Assembly: GCF_029626175.1 (NCBI RefSeq)
Contig: NZ_JARUBM010000002.1
Coordinates: 3,923,001 to 3,987,000 of the forward strand
DNA: 64,000 bases
Source: Micromonospora sp. WMMD1082
GTDB taxonomy: Bacteria > Actinomycetota > Actinomycetes > Mycobacteriales > Micromonosporaceae
Direction: 5' to 3'
Under the pieces are notes generated by a model. That model made no database searches. It saw nothing but the letters and a program-made list of their open reading frames with translations, and had not been told where the DNA came from. A program made the translations under genes and the position numbers. Shown here in pieces: positions 48,608 through 58,200 of this stretch (position 1 is its first letter; each line of letters starts with the position of its first letter).

Positions 48608-48687
48608 GCCGGAGACAGCAGTATCGGGGATGTTGCTGCATCCCCGGCGCCGGAGACAGCAACATCCCCGATACTGCTGCATCCCCG
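48608..48687. repeat. Nested direct and inverted repeat with a 23-bp perfect stem
   Basis: Two 39-base units (48608-48646 and 48649-48687) share flanks, GCCGGAGAC left and GCATCCCCG right, in direct order, while the cores between the flanks are inverted relative to each other. The cores pair perfectly over 23 bp (48616-48638 with 48657-48679) around an 18-base loop. It lies between the convergent DUF4230 and PspC genes, so it probably ends transcription on both strands. The arrangement suggests core inversion or duplication by a mobile repeat. Confidence 0.85.
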
Positions 48688-48791
48688 ACGGCTGGCGTCG
48701 CGGACGGCTGACAAGGCCGGGGCGGCAGGGTGGCGGTGGCGGGCAGGGGATGGTGGGTCAGCCGGCCGTCGGGGGTGGGCGGCGGGTCGGG

Positions 48792-48998
48792 TCAGCTGCC
48801 GGTGACGAGGTAGCGGTCTTCGTTGGGCATGATGATCCAGAGCGCCAGGTAGATGATCACCTGGGTGCCGGGCAGCAGGAGCGACAGCACGAACAGCAGC
48901 CGGACCAGATTGGCCGAGGTGCCGAACCGCTGCGCCAGGCCGGCGCAGACCCCGGCGAAGATGCGCCCCTGCCGGGGTCGGACGAGTTTGCGACTCAT
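48792..48998 (-). CDS. PspC domain protein
   Basis: 68 residues. SRKLVRPRQGRIFAGVCAGL and AQRFGTSANLVRLLFVLSLL are the PspC signature; one to two membrane segments follow and end at WIIMPNEDRYL. PspC-type proteins act at the membrane in envelope-stress control. ATG at 48998 is chosen from the family start and the GAGGGGA site upstream; a longer frame exists but is not protein-like. The opposing DUF4230 gene lies beyond the hairpin. Confidence 0.9.
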   Translation of the reverse strand: MSRKLVRPRQGRIFAGVCAGLAQRFGTSANLVRLLFVLSLLLPGTQVIIYLALWIIMPNEDRYLVTGS

Positions 48999-49390
48999 CG
49001 TGGTACTTCCCCTCTGCGGCGATCCGCCGCTTCTGGAACCAACGTTAGGCACGGGTGGCGGCCCTGCCGTCGGTCCCGAGGAGGAACGCCACTCCACTGA
49101 CCCGTAGGTGCTTACCCGCGCGGTCACCTGACGACGCCTCCCATCCGCACCCCACCAGGCGGCCAAGATCGTGCTCGATCCGGGATCGAGTGGCATCCCG
49201 GGTCTGGTAGCGACTCGACCGAGCCGTCAACCGGCTGGTCATCCGAGAGCCAGATCGAGGAGCGGTGCGGGGAGTAGGCTCGCCGCTCGGGCGCCCTCAC
49301 CCGGGCGCCCACCACGGCCGGACCACACCACGGATCGGCCACGACCCATCCGCTGTCGGGCGATACCGGCGGCGGTGAGGAAGTGCAGTC
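48999..49390. other. Gene-free region between pspC and sdaA
   Basis: 392 bases. On the minus strand TAACGT (49045-49050, complement) may be a -10 for pspC. A small perfect stem CTCGATC-CGG-GATCGAG lies at 49174-49190. No glycine or serine riboswitch-like sequence is recognised upstream of sdaA. No gene is called. Confidence 0.5.
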
Positions 49391-50761
49391 ATGATCAGTG
49401 TGTTTGACCTGTTCAGTGTGGGGATCGGGCCGTCCAGCTCGCACACGGTGGGGCCGATGCGGGCGGCGCGTACGTTCGTCGCCGGGCTCAAGGCCGACGG
49501 GCGGCTCACCGAGGTCGCCCGGGTGCGGGCCGAGCTGTACGGGTCTCTCGGCGCCACCGGGCACGGCCACGGTAGCGACCGCGCGGTGCTGCTCGGGCTG
49601 GCCGGTGCGGCCCCGGAGACGGTCGACACCGACGGCGTCGAGGCGCGGATGGGTCGGATCCGGGCGGAGCGGCGGCTCGCCCTGCTCGACACGCACGAGA
49701 TCGACTTCGATCCGGACCGGGATCTGGCGTTGCACCGCCGCCGGTCGCTGCCGTACCACCCGAACGGGATGATCTTCTCGGCGTACGACTCGGCCGGGGA
49801 CGAGGTGCGGGCGCGTACCTACTACTCGGTGGGTGGCGGGTTCGTGGTGGACGAGGCGGCGGCCGGGGCGGACCGCATCAAGCCGGACAGCACCCGGGTC
49901 CGGTACCCGTTCCTGACCGGCGCCCAACTGCTCGACGTGACCGCCGCGACCGGGCTCTCCATCAGCGGGGTGATGCTCGCCAACGAGCTGTCCTGGCGGG
50001 CCGAGGCGGATGTCCGGGCCGGCCTGCTGGACATCTGGCGGGTGATGCGGGAGTGCGTCGAACGCGGCTGCACCCGCGACGGCACGCTGCCGGGTGGGCT
50101 GAAGGTGCGCCGCCGCGCCGCCGAACTGCGCCGCAGCCTGGCAGCCGACACCGCCAGTGGGGATCCGCTGCGCGTGATGGACTGGGTGACGCTGTTCGCG
50201 CTGGCGGTGAACGAGGAGAACGCGGCCGGCGGCCGGGTGGTGACCGCGCCGACGAACGGCGCGGCCGGGATCATCCCCGCGGTGCTGCACTACTACACGC
50301 GGTTCGTGCCGGGCGCCTCCGACGACGGGGTGGTGCGCTTCCTGCTGGCGGCCGGCGCGATCGGGGTGCTGTTCAAGGAGAACGCGTCGATCTCCGGCGC
50401 GGAGGTGGGCTGCCAGGGCGAGGTCGGCTCGGCCTGCTCGATGGCCGCCGCCGGGCTGGCCGAGGCGCTGGGCGGCACGCCCGCCCAGGTGGAGAACGCC
50501 GCCGAGATCGGCATGGAGCACAACCTGGGGCTGACCTGCGACCCGGTCGGGGGCCTGGTGCAGATCCCGTGCATCGAGCGCAACGCGGTGGCTAGCATCA
50601 AGGCGATCACCGCCGCCCGGCTCGCGCTGCGCGGCGACGGCGTGCACGCCGTCTCGCTCGACAAGGTCATCAAGACCATGCGGGAGACCGGCGCCGACAT
50701 GAAGGTCAAGTACAAGGAGACGGCGCGCGGCGGCCTGGCCGTCAACGTGATCGAGTGCTGA
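49391..50761 (+). CDS. sdaA: L-serine ammonia-lyase (iron-sulfur, single chain)
   Basis: 456 residues. [20 protein letters not shown] is the substrate-binding start; the N-terminal beta domain is fused to the alpha domain with three cysteines for the 4Fe-4S cluster, in [17 protein letters not shown] and [18 protein letters not shown]. It deaminates serine to pyruvate. ATG at 49391 follows GAGGAA. It lies alone, upstream of the polysaccharide operon but 69 bases apart, with no sign of joint control. Confidence 0.94.
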   Translation: MISVFDLFSVGIGPSSSHTVGPMRAARTFVAGLKADGRLTEVARVRAELYGSLGATGHGHGSDRAVLLGLAGAAPETVDTDGVEARMGRIRAERRLALLDTHEIDFDPDRDLALHRRRSLPYHPNGMIFSAYDSAGDEVRARTYYSVGGGFVVDEAAAGADRIKPDSTRVRYPFLTGAQLLDVTAATGLSISGVMLANELSWRAEADVRAGLLDIWRVMRECVERGCTRDGTLPGGLKVRRRAAELRRSLAADTASGDPLRVMDWVTLFALAVNEENAAGGRVVTAPTNGAAGIIPAVLHYYTRFVPGASDDGVVRFLLAAGAIGVLFKENASISGAEVGCQGEVGSACSMAAAGLAEALGGTPAQVENAAEIGMEHNLGLTCDPVGGLVQIPCIERNAVASIKAITAARLALRGDGVHAVSLDKVIKTMRETGADMKVKYKETARGGLAVNVIEC

Positions 50762-50830
50762 GCGTACGGCTCGTCGGACGGCGTTCACCGGCTGCTAACC
50801 TGTCGTCCGTTCAGCAGGCGGGAGACGGCG

Positions 50831-51658
50831 GTGACCTCTGGCGTCGGGGCGTTGTGGTCGCACCGCAATTCGCTGCGCATCCTGGTCAGACGCGATCTCG
50901 CGGTCAAGTACCAGCAGTCGGTGCTGGGTTACCTCTGGTCGCTGATCGAGCCGTTGGGCATGGGGGCGATCTACTGGTTCGTCTTCGGCGTGCTCTACTC
51001 CCGGGACACCAACCGGCATCTCGGTGAGGCCGCCGGGTCGTATCCGCTGTTCCTGATCACCGGGATCTTCGCCTGGATGTGGACCAGCTCGGCGCTGAGC
51101 GAGGCGACCCACGCGCTCACCGGCCAGTCCCGCCTGATCACCACGATGAACGTGCCCCGGCAGGTCTTCCCGATCGGCCGGGTCGCCGGGCGCTTCGCCG
51201 AGTACGCCGCCGGCCTGCCGATCCTGGCCGCCATCGCCATCTGGTACGCGACCAACGGCACCATCGACCCGGGCTGGTCGCTGCTCGCCCTGCCGCTCGC
51301 GGTGCTGGTGCAGGCCACCCTGCTGATCGGGCTGGCGTTGCTGCTGTCGGCGTGCAACGTGCTGATGCGGGACGTGGAGCGGTTCATGCGCCTGATCATC
51401 CGGGTGCTCTTCTACGCCACGCCGATCATCTATCCGCTGAGCCTGGTGCGCGACTCCGGCCTGCCCGGCTGGCTCAAGCTGGGCTACGAACTCAACCCGC
51501 TGGTCGGCATCTTCCAGCTGCACCACGCGGTCTGGTATCCGGACGAGTTCCCGGGAGCCCGGATGCTCGCCACCACCATCGGCATCAGCCTGGTGCTGCT
51601 GGTCGCCGGCTGGTGGGCGTTCCGCCGGCTCGAACCCGCCGTGCTCAAGGAACTCTGA
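50831..51658 (+). CDS. Polysaccharide/teichoic acid ABC exporter, permease subunit (Wzm/TagG-like)
   Basis: 275 residues with six transmembrane helices of the ABC-2 type. [20 protein letters not shown] is the conserved N-terminal amphipathic motif of Wzm/TagG/RfbA permeases, and [13 protein letters not shown] with the [16 protein letters not shown] block is typical. It forms a channel with the next gene's product to flip an undecaprenyl-linked polymer out. GTG at 50831. First gene of the four-gene unit 50831-56700; its stop overlaps the first copy of a 19-base duplication. Confidence 0.9.
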   Translation: MTSGVGALWSHRNSLRILVRRDLAVKYQQSVLGYLWSLIEPLGMGAIYWFVFGVLYSRDTNRHLGEAAGSYPLFLITGIFAWMWTSSALSEATHALTGQSRLITTMNVPRQVFPIGRVAGRFAEYAAGLPILAAIAIWYATNGTIDPGWSLLALPLAVLVQATLLIGLALLLSACNVLMRDVERFMRLIIRVLFYATPIIYPLSLVRDSGLPGWLKLGYELNPLVGIFQLHHAVWYPDEFPGARMLATTIGISLVLLVAGWWAFRRLEPAVLKEL

Positions 51659-51680
51659 TGGGCTCAAGGAACCGTGATGG
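51643..51680 (+). repeat. 19-base tandem duplication at the Wzm/Wzt junction
   Basis: GCTCAAGGAACTCTGATGG (51643-51661) is followed directly by GCTCAAGGAACCGTGATGG (51662-51680), two differences. The first unit contains the permease stop joined to an ATG, giving an ORF of eight codons; the second provides the ATPase start at 51677. The duplication separated a once-overlapping stop and start. Confidence 0.85.
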
Positions 51681-52423
51681 GTGAGGCGATCATCGAGGCG
51701 GAGGGCCTCGGCATCCGGTTCGTCCGCAACCGCCGCCGGCAGTTGCGGTTGCGGGAGCTGTTCATCCACCGGGGTACGCGAGGCGCCTCCGACGGCCGGT
51801 TCTGGCCGCTGCGCGACGTCTCCTTCTCGATCGCGTCGGGTGAGACCGTCGGCGTGGTCGGCCGCAACGGCACCGGCAAGAGCACCCTGCTGCGGCTGAT
51901 CGCCGGGGTGCTGATCCCCGACGAGGGGCGCATCCGGGTCCGGGGTGACGTCGCCCCGCTGCTGGAACTCTCCGCCGGCTTCTCCAACGACCTGACCGGC
52001 CGGGAGAACCTGTACCTGGTGGGCGGGCTGCACGGGCTGTCGTCGGCGTACCTGAAGCGGCACTTCGACGAGATCGTCTCGTTCGCCGGCGAGCAGGTGG
52101 AGCGCGCCATCGACACCTCGGTGCGGCACTACTCGTCGGGCATGAAGGTCCGGCTCGGATTCGCGATCATCTCCCACCTGCCGCACCCGATCCTGCTGAT
52201 GGACGAGGTGACGGCGGTGGGCGACGCCGAGTTCCGCGCGAAGTGCTACACGACCATCGATCGTCTGCTCGGGGAGGGGCGCACTCTGGTGCTGGTGTCA
52301 CACAACGAAAAGGATCTGATTCGGTTCTGCCGTCGGGGGATCTTCCTCGACGCGGGCCGGTTGAGCGTCGACGGCACGATCGCCGAGGCGCTGTCCGCCT
52401 ACCACGACGCGGTTCCGCAGTGA
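51677..52423 (+). CDS. Polysaccharide/teichoic acid ABC exporter, ATPase subunit (Wzt/TagH-like)
   Basis: 248 residues from the ATG at 51677 (GTG at 51674 also possible). Walker A VVGRNGTGKSTLLRLIAG is near residue 61, the signature HYSSGMKVRLGFAI near 155 and Walker B HPILLMDEVTAVGD near 172. The short insertion LLELSAGFSNDLTGRENLYL is the hallmark of Wzt/TagH proteins. No carbohydrate-binding C-terminal domain is present. Its stop overlaps the start of the DUF5941 gene (GTGA). Confidence 0.92.
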   Translation: MGEAIIEAEGLGIRFVRNRRRQLRLRELFIHRGTRGASDGRFWPLRDVSFSIASGETVGVVGRNGTGKSTLLRLIAGVLIPDEGRIRVRGDVAPLLELSAGFSNDLTGRENLYLVGGLHGLSSAYLKRHFDEIVSFAGEQVERAIDTSVRHYSSGMKVRLGFAIISHLPHPILLMDEVTAVGDAEFRAKCYTTIDRLLGEGRTLVLVSHNEKDLIRFCRRGIFLDAGRLSVDGTIAEALSAYHDAVPQ

Positions 52424-54495
52424 CCCTCGTGATCGTGCTCGCCGCCGGGGCGCCGGCCGCGAGCCTGCCGACGGGTACCGGCGAGACGCTGACCGACCGG
52501 CTGGCCGCCCAGTGGCGCCGGGCCGGCGTGTCCGAGGTGCGGGTCGCCGCCGACCTGACCGAGCTGGCCGACCTGGCCGGCGCGGCCGACGGCCCGGTGG
52601 TGGTCAGCGGCGCCGACCTGGTGGCGCACACCGCCGTACTGCGGCACCTGGTGACCAGCCCGGTCGGGCCGACCGTGGCGCTGGTGTTGACCGACCCGCC
52701 GGCTGGCGGGCGGACCGTGGTGCGTGAGGAGCGCGGCCAGGTGGTCGAGGCGGGCCGCCCCGACCGGGTGGACGGGGGTGGCACCGGCATCTTCGGTGGC
52801 GCGGTGCGGGTCGGCCCGGACGACGTGCCGGCGCTGGTGGCCGCCGCCCGGGCCGCCGCTGCCGGCCGGCCGCCGGCGGAGCGGGGTGCGGGGTCGGGCG
52901 CGCCGGCCACCCGGGTGGGTGACCCGGCCGGGCCCGTCGTGGACCAGGTGTTCGCCGGGCTCACCGCGCAGGGTGCGCTGGTCTTCGCGCAGCGGGTACG
53001 CCTGCTGGTCGCGCACCGGGTCGACGACGACGCCGGGCTGGCCGGTGCGGAGACGGCGGTGACCGAGGTCGACGAGGACCGGGCCGAGCTGCGGCTGTCG
53101 GTGAAGGAGAAGGACGACTTCTTCACCACCTTCTTCGTCAGCACCTGGTCCCCGTACGTGACCAGGGCGGCGGCGAGGTTGGGGCTGAGCCCGACCGCGG
53201 TGACCATGGTGTCGGTGGTCTTCGCAGCGGCTGCCGCGGCGCTCTTCGCCACCGGTGGCCGGCCGCTGCTGGTCGCCGGCGCGGTGCTGCTCTACCTCGG
53301 ATTCGTGCTGGACTGCGTGGACGGCCAACTGGCCCGCTACACCCGCAACTTCAGCGCCTGGGGCGGCTGGCTGGACACGATGGCCGACCGGGCGAAGGAG
53401 TATCTGGTCTACGCCGGCCTCGGGCTCGGCGCGACCCAGGCCGGGTTCCGGTACGGCTGGGCCCTCGCGATCGCCGCGATGACGTTGCAGACCGTGCGGC
53501 ACATGACCGACGCGTGGTACGGCGTACTGCACGACGAGGCGGCGCGCCGGCCGAAGACGGTCGGCACCGGCGGGGGCATCGGTGACCGGCTGAACGCCGC
53601 GTCGACCCGGGTGCAGGCGGACACCGGCTCGGTGTCGTACTGGCTCAAGCGCACGGTGGTCTTCCCGATCGGGGAACGGTGGGCACTGATCGCCCTGGCG
53701 GTGGCGCTCTTCGACCAGCGGATCGCCCTGTTCGCGGTGCTGACCTGGGGCGTGCTGGCGTTCGCGTACACGGGTGCGCTGCGTACGCTGCGGGCGCGCT
53801 GGATGTGGGTGCCGGTGCTGGACACCCTCGACGCGACCCTGCACCGCGACGACGGTCCGCTGGCCGCGCGGTTCCCGGTGGCCCGGCGCCCGGGACCGCT
53901 GGTCCTGGCGGTGGTCGCGGCGCTCGGCGCGGCACTGCTGTTGCTGGCGGCACTGCTGGCCGGCGCGGGCGGTCCGGGCGCGGTCGGCTCCGACGCGGTC
54001 GGCTCCGCTGCGGGCGGTGGGAGTGGCGCGGTGGCCTGGCTGCGCTGGGCGGCGGTGCCGGTGGCGCTGCTGGTGCTGCTGGTCGCGGCGGCGGGTGCCG
54101 GCGCGGCGCACAACGGGCCGCTGGACTGGCTGGTGCCCGCCGCGTTGCGGGCCGCCGAGTACCTGTTCGCCATCGCGGTCGGGGTGATCGGCGGCGCGCC
54201 GGCCTGGCTGATCTTCGGCTACGTCCTGGTGCTCACCCTGCATCATTACGACCTGGTCGCCCGGCTGGAGAAGCGGCAACCGGCACCGCCGCTGCACGCG
54301 GCGACGCTCGGCTGGGAGGGGCGGTCGGTGGTGCTGGCGCTGGCGGCGATCGCCGGAATCGTGAGTATTGGTCTGGCTACACTCGGTGTCTACCTGTTGG
54401 CCCTCTTCGTGGGGAGCGTGGTGCTGGCCTGGGTGGTGCTGCCGGCCCGCGCGGCACGGGTGCCGGCGGGTACGGGAGGCCGCGTGACGCTCTGA
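52420..54495 (+). CDS. CDP-alcohol phosphatidyltransferase with nucleotidyltransferase-like and DUF5941 regions
   Basis: 691 residues. The first 230 resemble a degenerate nucleotidyltransferase (VIVLAAGAPAASLPTGTGET, then FGGAVRVGPDDV). The CDP-alcohol phosphotransferase motif lies at about 298-325: DCVDGQLARYTRNFSAWGGW with LDTMADR, the full D-G-x2-A-R-x8-G-x3-D-x3-D pattern. About ten membrane segments follow, with the C-terminal part of DUF5941 type. It probably transfers a phospho-alcohol from a CDP donor to a lipid or glycan for the exported polymer. GTG at 52420, coupled upstream. Confidence 0.85.
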   Translation: MTLVIVLAAGAPAASLPTGTGETLTDRLAAQWRRAGVSEVRVAADLTELADLAGAADGPVVVSGADLVAHTAVLRHLVTSPVGPTVALVLTDPPAGGRTVVREERGQVVEAGRPDRVDGGGTGIFGGAVRVGPDDVPALVAAARAAAAGRPPAERGAGSGAPATRVGDPAGPVVDQVFAGLTAQGALVFAQRVRLLVAHRVDDDAGLAGAETAVTEVDEDRAELRLSVKEKDDFFTTFFVSTWSPYVTRAAARLGLSPTAVTMVSVVFAAAAAALFATGGRPLLVAGAVLLYLGFVLDCVDGQLARYTRNFSAWGGWLDTMADRAKEYLVYAGLGLGATQAGFRYGWALAIAAMTLQTVRHMTDAWYGVLHDEAARRPKTVGTGGGIGDRLNAASTRVQADTGSVSYWLKRTVVFPIGERWALIALAVALFDQRIALFAVLTWGVLAFAYTGALRTLRARWMWVPVLDTLDATLHRDDGPLAARFPVARRPGPLVLAVVAALGAALLLLAALLAGAGGPGAVGSDAVGSAAGGGSGAVAWLRWAAVPVALLVLLVAAAGAGAAHNGPLDWLVPAALRAAEYLFAIAVGVIGGAPAWLIFGYVLVLTLHHYDLVARLEKRQPAPPLHAATLGWEGRSVVLALAAIAGIVSIGLATLGVYLLALFVGSVVLAWVVLPARAARVPAGTGGRVTL

Positions 54496-54510
54496 CGGGG
54501 GGCCGGGACG

Positions 54511-56700
54511 ATGACGCTGATCAGCTTCGTCGTCCCGGCCTTCCGCGTGCAGGGCTACCTGCGGGAGTGCCTCGACTCGATCCTCGGGCAGCCGGTCAAC
54601 GACATCGAGGTGATCGGGGTCGACGACTGCTCACCCGACGGCAGCGGCGACATCCTCGCCGAGTACGCCGACCGCGACGACCGGGTGACGGCGGTGCGCC
54701 TGGATCGCAACGTCGGGCTCGGCCCGGCCCGCAACGTCGGGCTGGACCGGGCCGTCGGCGAGTACGTCTGGTTCGTCGACGGCGACGACTGGCTGGCGCC
54801 GGACTGCCTCGTCGAGGTGGCCGCCCGACTGCGCGCGACCCGCCCGGACGTGCTGGTCGTCGACCACGTACGCGCGCACTGGGACGACACGGTGAGCCGC
54901 AGCGCGATGGCCGAGGTCCTCGTCGAGCCACCCGGCCCGGTCACGTTCCGGCTGGCCGAGCGGCCGGAGACGCTGGAGCTGCTGCACACCGCCTGGAACC
55001 GGTTGCTCCGCCGGCAGTTCCTGGCCGACGTCGGGCTGCGCTTCGCCCCCGGCTGGTACGAGGACGTCTCGTTCAGCTACCCGGCGCTGCTGGCCGCCGA
55101 CCGGATCGGCGTGTTGGACGTGGTCTGCGTGAACTACCGGCAGCGGCGGGCGGGGGCGATCACGCGGACCCGGGGTGAGCGGCACTTCGAGGTGTTCGCG
55201 CAGTGGCACCGGGTGTTCCGGGAGCTGGACCGGTTCGGGCCCGAGGAGCTGCGGCCGGCCATCTTCGAGCGGATGATGTGGCACTACCTGATCGTGCTCG
55301 GCAACGGCGACCGGATCGCCCCCGAGCTGCGGCCGACCTTCTTCGCCCGGGTCGCGATCGAGCACGCCCGCTTCCGGCCGCCCGACGGTCACCGGGTGCC
55401 GGCCGGGGTCCAGGGGCTCAAGCACCGGCTGGTGGCGACGGGCAGTTGGCGTACGTTCAGCGCGTTGCGGACGGCCAGCCGGGCGGGGGAGACCGCCCGC
55501 CGGGTCGCCGGCCGGGCCCGGCGCCGGGTGCTCCCACCGGCCCGGCGCGGCGTCCGGCTGGCCCGGGACGCGGTGCTGCGCCAGTACCAGCGGGCCGAGC
55601 GGCGCCGGCCGGTCGAGGAGAACCTCGCCGTCTACGCCGCCTACTGGTACCGCGGCTACGCCTGCAATCCCGCGGCGATCTACGAGGCGGCCCGGCGGCT
55701 GGCGCCGCAGATCCGGGGAGTGTGGATCGTCCGGCGGGACCGGGTGCACACGCTGCCCGACGGGGTCGAGTACGTGGTCGCCGGCACGGCCGCGTACCAC
55801 CGGGCGCTGGCCCGGGCCCGGTGGCTGGTCAACAACGTCAACTTCCCGGACTCGGTGCGCAAGCGCGCGGGCACGGTGCACGTGCAGACCCATCACGGCA
55901 CGCCGGTGAAGGTGATGGGGCTGGATCAGCAGCGTTATCCGCTGGGCGCGGTCGGGGCGGACTTCGGTGGGCTGCTGCGCCGGGTGGACCGCTGGGACTT
56001 CAGCGTCACCTCGAACAGCTTCTCCACTCAGATGTGGGAACGCGCCTATCCGGCCGCGTACACCACTTTGGAGGTGGGGTATCCGCGCAACGACCGGTTG
56101 GTGACCTCGACCGCCGAGGACGTGCTGCGGCTGCGGGCGGAGTTCGGCGCCGGCCTCGGCGAGGAGGTCGTGCTGTACGCCCCGACGCACCGGGAGCACC
56201 TGCCCCGGTACCGGCCGCCGTTCGACCCGGAGCGGTTCCTCGACGGGATCGGGCCGTCCGGGATGCTGCTGATGCGCAGTCATTACTTCCACGACCGGGA
56301 TCGCCGGGTGCCGCCACCGGCCGCCCGGGGGCGGATCCTGGACGTGAGCGCCCAGCACCGGGTGGAGGATCTCTACCTCGCGGCCGACGTGCTGGTCACC
56401 GACTACTCGTCGGCGATGTTCGACTACGCCGTCCTGGACCGGCCGATCGTGATCTACGCGCCGGACTGGGACGCCTACCGGCTGACCCGGGGTGTCTACT
56501 TCGACGTCACCGCCGAGCCGCCCGGCCCGGTGGCGCGGACCTTCACCGAGCTGCTTGACGTGTTCCGCTCCGGTGCGGTCCGCGCACCCGCCGCCGAGCA
56601 GGCACGGGCGCGCTTCCGGGAGCGGTTCTGTGCCCTGGACGACGGGCACGCCGCCGAGCGGGTGGTCCGCCGCGTCTTCCTCGGCGAGGCGGGCAGCTGA
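54511..56700 (+). CDS. GT2 glycosyltransferase fused to CDP-glycerol glycerophosphotransferase (TagF-like)
   Basis: 729 residues. Residues 1-230 are a GT-A glycosyltransferase: LISFVVPAFRVQGYLRECLD and WFVDGDDWLAPDCL with its D-x-D. An Arg-rich linker (RRVAGRARRRVLPPARRGVR) joins it to a TagF/TagB domain from about 370: QTHHGTPVKVMGLD, TSNSFSTQMWERAYP, YAPTHREHLPRYRPPFD and VTDYSSAMFDYAVLDRPIVI. It would polymerise glycerol- or polyol-phosphate, as in wall teichoic acid. It is the last gene of the operon with the DUF5941 gene upstream by 15 bases. Confidence 0.9.
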   Translation: MTLISFVVPAFRVQGYLRECLDSILGQPVNDIEVIGVDDCSPDGSGDILAEYADRDDRVTAVRLDRNVGLGPARNVGLDRAVGEYVWFVDGDDWLAPDCLVEVAARLRATRPDVLVVDHVRAHWDDTVSRSAMAEVLVEPPGPVTFRLAERPETLELLHTAWNRLLRRQFLADVGLRFAPGWYEDVSFSYPALLAADRIGVLDVVCVNYRQRRAGAITRTRGERHFEVFAQWHRVFRELDRFGPEELRPAIFERMMWHYLIVLGNGDRIAPELRPTFFARVAIEHARFRPPDGHRVPAGVQGLKHRLVATGSWRTFSALRTASRAGETARRVAGRARRRVLPPARRGVRLARDAVLRQYQRAERRRPVEENLAVYAAYWYRGYACNPAAIYEAARRLAPQIRGVWIVRRDRVHTLPDGVEYVVAGTAAYHRALARARWLVNNVNFPDSVRKRAGTVHVQTHHGTPVKVMGLDQQRYPLGAVGADFGGLLRRVDRWDFSVTSNSFSTQMWERAYPAAYTTLEVGYPRNDRLVTSTAEDVLRLRAEFGAGLGEEVVLYAPTHREHLPRYRPPFDPERFLDGIGPSGMLLMRSHYFHDRDRRVPPPAARGRILDVSAQHRVEDLYLAADVLVTDYSSAMFDYAVLDRPIVIYAPDWDAYRLTRGVYFDVTAEPPGPVARTFTELLDVFRSGAVRAPAAEQARARFRERFCALDDGHAAERVVRRVFLGEAGS

Positions 56701-56845
56701 GGGTCGCTGGCAAGCGATCGTCACTACTCGATGGAACGTAATAGGTCTGTCACGACCGGAACATGACACGTTTACCCGATGTACCGACGGCATGATCCTG
56801 GTCACAGTCATTCGGGGTTTCGCCGACGAGGTGGGGGAGGAGACG

Positions 56846-58150
56846 GTGACCACCGTCGCGCTCAAGGATGTCACGAAGGTCTTCCGGGACGGCACCGTCG
56901 CGGTGGACAGCGTCAGTCTCGACGTCAACGACGGTGAGTTCATGGTGCTGCTCGGCCCGTCCGGCTGTGGCAAGTCGACGGTGCTGCGGATGGTCGCCGG
57001 CCTGGAGGAGCCGAGCGCCGGCGCGGTGATGCTCAACGGAGTACTGGCCAACGACCTGCCGCCACGGGAGCGGAAGATCGCGATGGTCTTCCAGGACTTC
57101 GCCCTCTACCCGCACATGAGTGTCAACGACAACATCGCCTTTCCGCTCAAGCTGGCCGGCGTCGAGCCGGCCCCCCGCGGCGAGCGGGTCACCGACGTGG
57201 CCAGCGCCCTCGGCATCGGCGACGTGCTGGCCAGGCGGCCCAGCCAGCTCTCCGGCGGGCAGCGGCAGCGGGTCGCCATGGGGCGGGCGATCGTCCGCCG
57301 GCCCGAGCTGTTCCTGATGGACGAGCCACTGTCCAACCTGGACAGCGGGCTGCGCGCGGAACTGCGGGCGGAGATCTCCGGCCTGACCCGCGAGCTGGGA
57401 GTCACCACGATCTACGTGACGCACGACCAGGCCGAGGCGCTGACCATGGCCGACCGGGTCGCCATCATGCGCAAGGGCGTCCTTCAGGACGTCGGCACGC
57501 CCACCCAGGTGTACGGCCGACCGGCCACCCTCTACGTCGCGGCGTTCCTGGGCAGTCCCCGGATGAACCTGCTGGAGGCGTCGGTCTACGTCCACCTCGA
57601 CCGGTACGTCACGCTCACCCTCGGCGAGCAGGCGCTCTACCTGCCCTGGGACGACATCCGCAGCCGGGCGGTGGCGCACTATCACGGCGAGCGGATCGTG
57701 ATCGGGATGCGGGCCGAGGCGCTCACCCCGGTCGCCCCGGACACCCCGGGCGATGTGCTCCAGGGCCGGATCCGCTACCTGGAGCACCACGGCCACGAGT
57801 CGCTGGCCTTCCTCGACATCGGCGCGACCGCCATCGTGGTGGACGAGGTCGGCGCCGCGCCGGACGCGGAGACTCCGCTCGGCCAGCGCGGCCTGCGCCG
57901 CTTCGGCCAGGTGATGCAGCGGTTCACCGGCCGGGCCGGCAGCGAGTCGGCGGAGTCACCGAACGGCAAGACCTCGGCCAGCGTGCTGCACGACCCCGGC
58001 CGCCACCACCGCCGCCCGGCCGAGCTGGCTGTCCGGCTCGCCCCCTATCCCGCGGTCACCGCCGGTCATCCGCTCGCCGTCCAGGTGCGCATGGACGCCC
58101 TGCACTTCTTCGACGAACGCGGCGCCCGCATCGACGTCGGCTGGCGCTGA
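56846..58150 (+). CDS. Sugar/glycerol-phosphate ABC transporter ATPase (UgpC/MsiK-like)
   Basis: 434 residues from the GTG at 56846, which follows GGGGGAGGAG. Walker A GPSGCGKST is at 37-45, LSGGQ at 135-139, Walker B LFLMDEP at about 155-161, H-loop YVTHDQAEAL. The C-terminal MOBE-like region (FLGSPRMNLLEAS ... GMRAEALTPV) is that of the MalK/UgpC/MsiK group, but the protein is some 60 residues longer. No binding protein or permease gene is adjacent, as is usual for MsiK-type ATPases that serve several sugar transporters. Confidence 0.88.
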   Translation: MTTVALKDVTKVFRDGTVAVDSVSLDVNDGEFMVLLGPSGCGKSTVLRMVAGLEEPSAGAVMLNGVLANDLPPRERKIAMVFQDFALYPHMSVNDNIAFPLKLAGVEPAPRGERVTDVASALGIGDVLARRPSQLSGGQRQRVAMGRAIVRRPELFLMDEPLSNLDSGLRAELRAEISGLTRELGVTTIYVTHDQAEALTMADRVAIMRKGVLQDVGTPTQVYGRPATLYVAAFLGSPRMNLLEASVYVHLDRYVTLTLGEQALYLPWDDIRSRAVAHYHGERIVIGMRAEALTPVAPDTPGDVLQGRIRYLEHHGHESLAFLDIGATAIVVDEVGAAPDAETPLGQRGLRRFGQVMQRFTGRAGSESAESPNGKTSASVLHDPGRHHRRPAELAVRLAPYPAVTAGHPLAVQVRMDALHFFDERGARIDVGWR

Positions 58151-58162
58151 GGTTTCGGCGCC

Positions 58163-58193
58163 TTGACCTCAAGCGCGCTTGAGGTTCTACCGT
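58163..58193 (+). promoter_or_regulatory. SoxR/MerR-type operator-promoter
   Basis: TTGACC at 58163-58168 (-35) and TACCGT at 58188-58193 (-10) are separated by 19 bases, the over-long spacer typical of MerR-family targets. Inside is a perfect 18-bp palindrome, CCTCAAGCGCGCTTGAGG (58167-58184), whose arms CCTCAAG/CTTGAGG equal those of the SoxR box. The next gene's ATG begins at 58201, seven bases after the -10, so its mRNA is probably leaderless. A MerR/SoxR regulator gene is not in the window. Confidence 0.8.
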
Positions 58194-58200
58194 GATCGTC

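Noticed and set aside
49174..49190. CTCGATC hairpin considered as a riboswitch part upstream of sdaA
   Set aside because: Too short and no conserved glycine or serine aptamer core was recognised.
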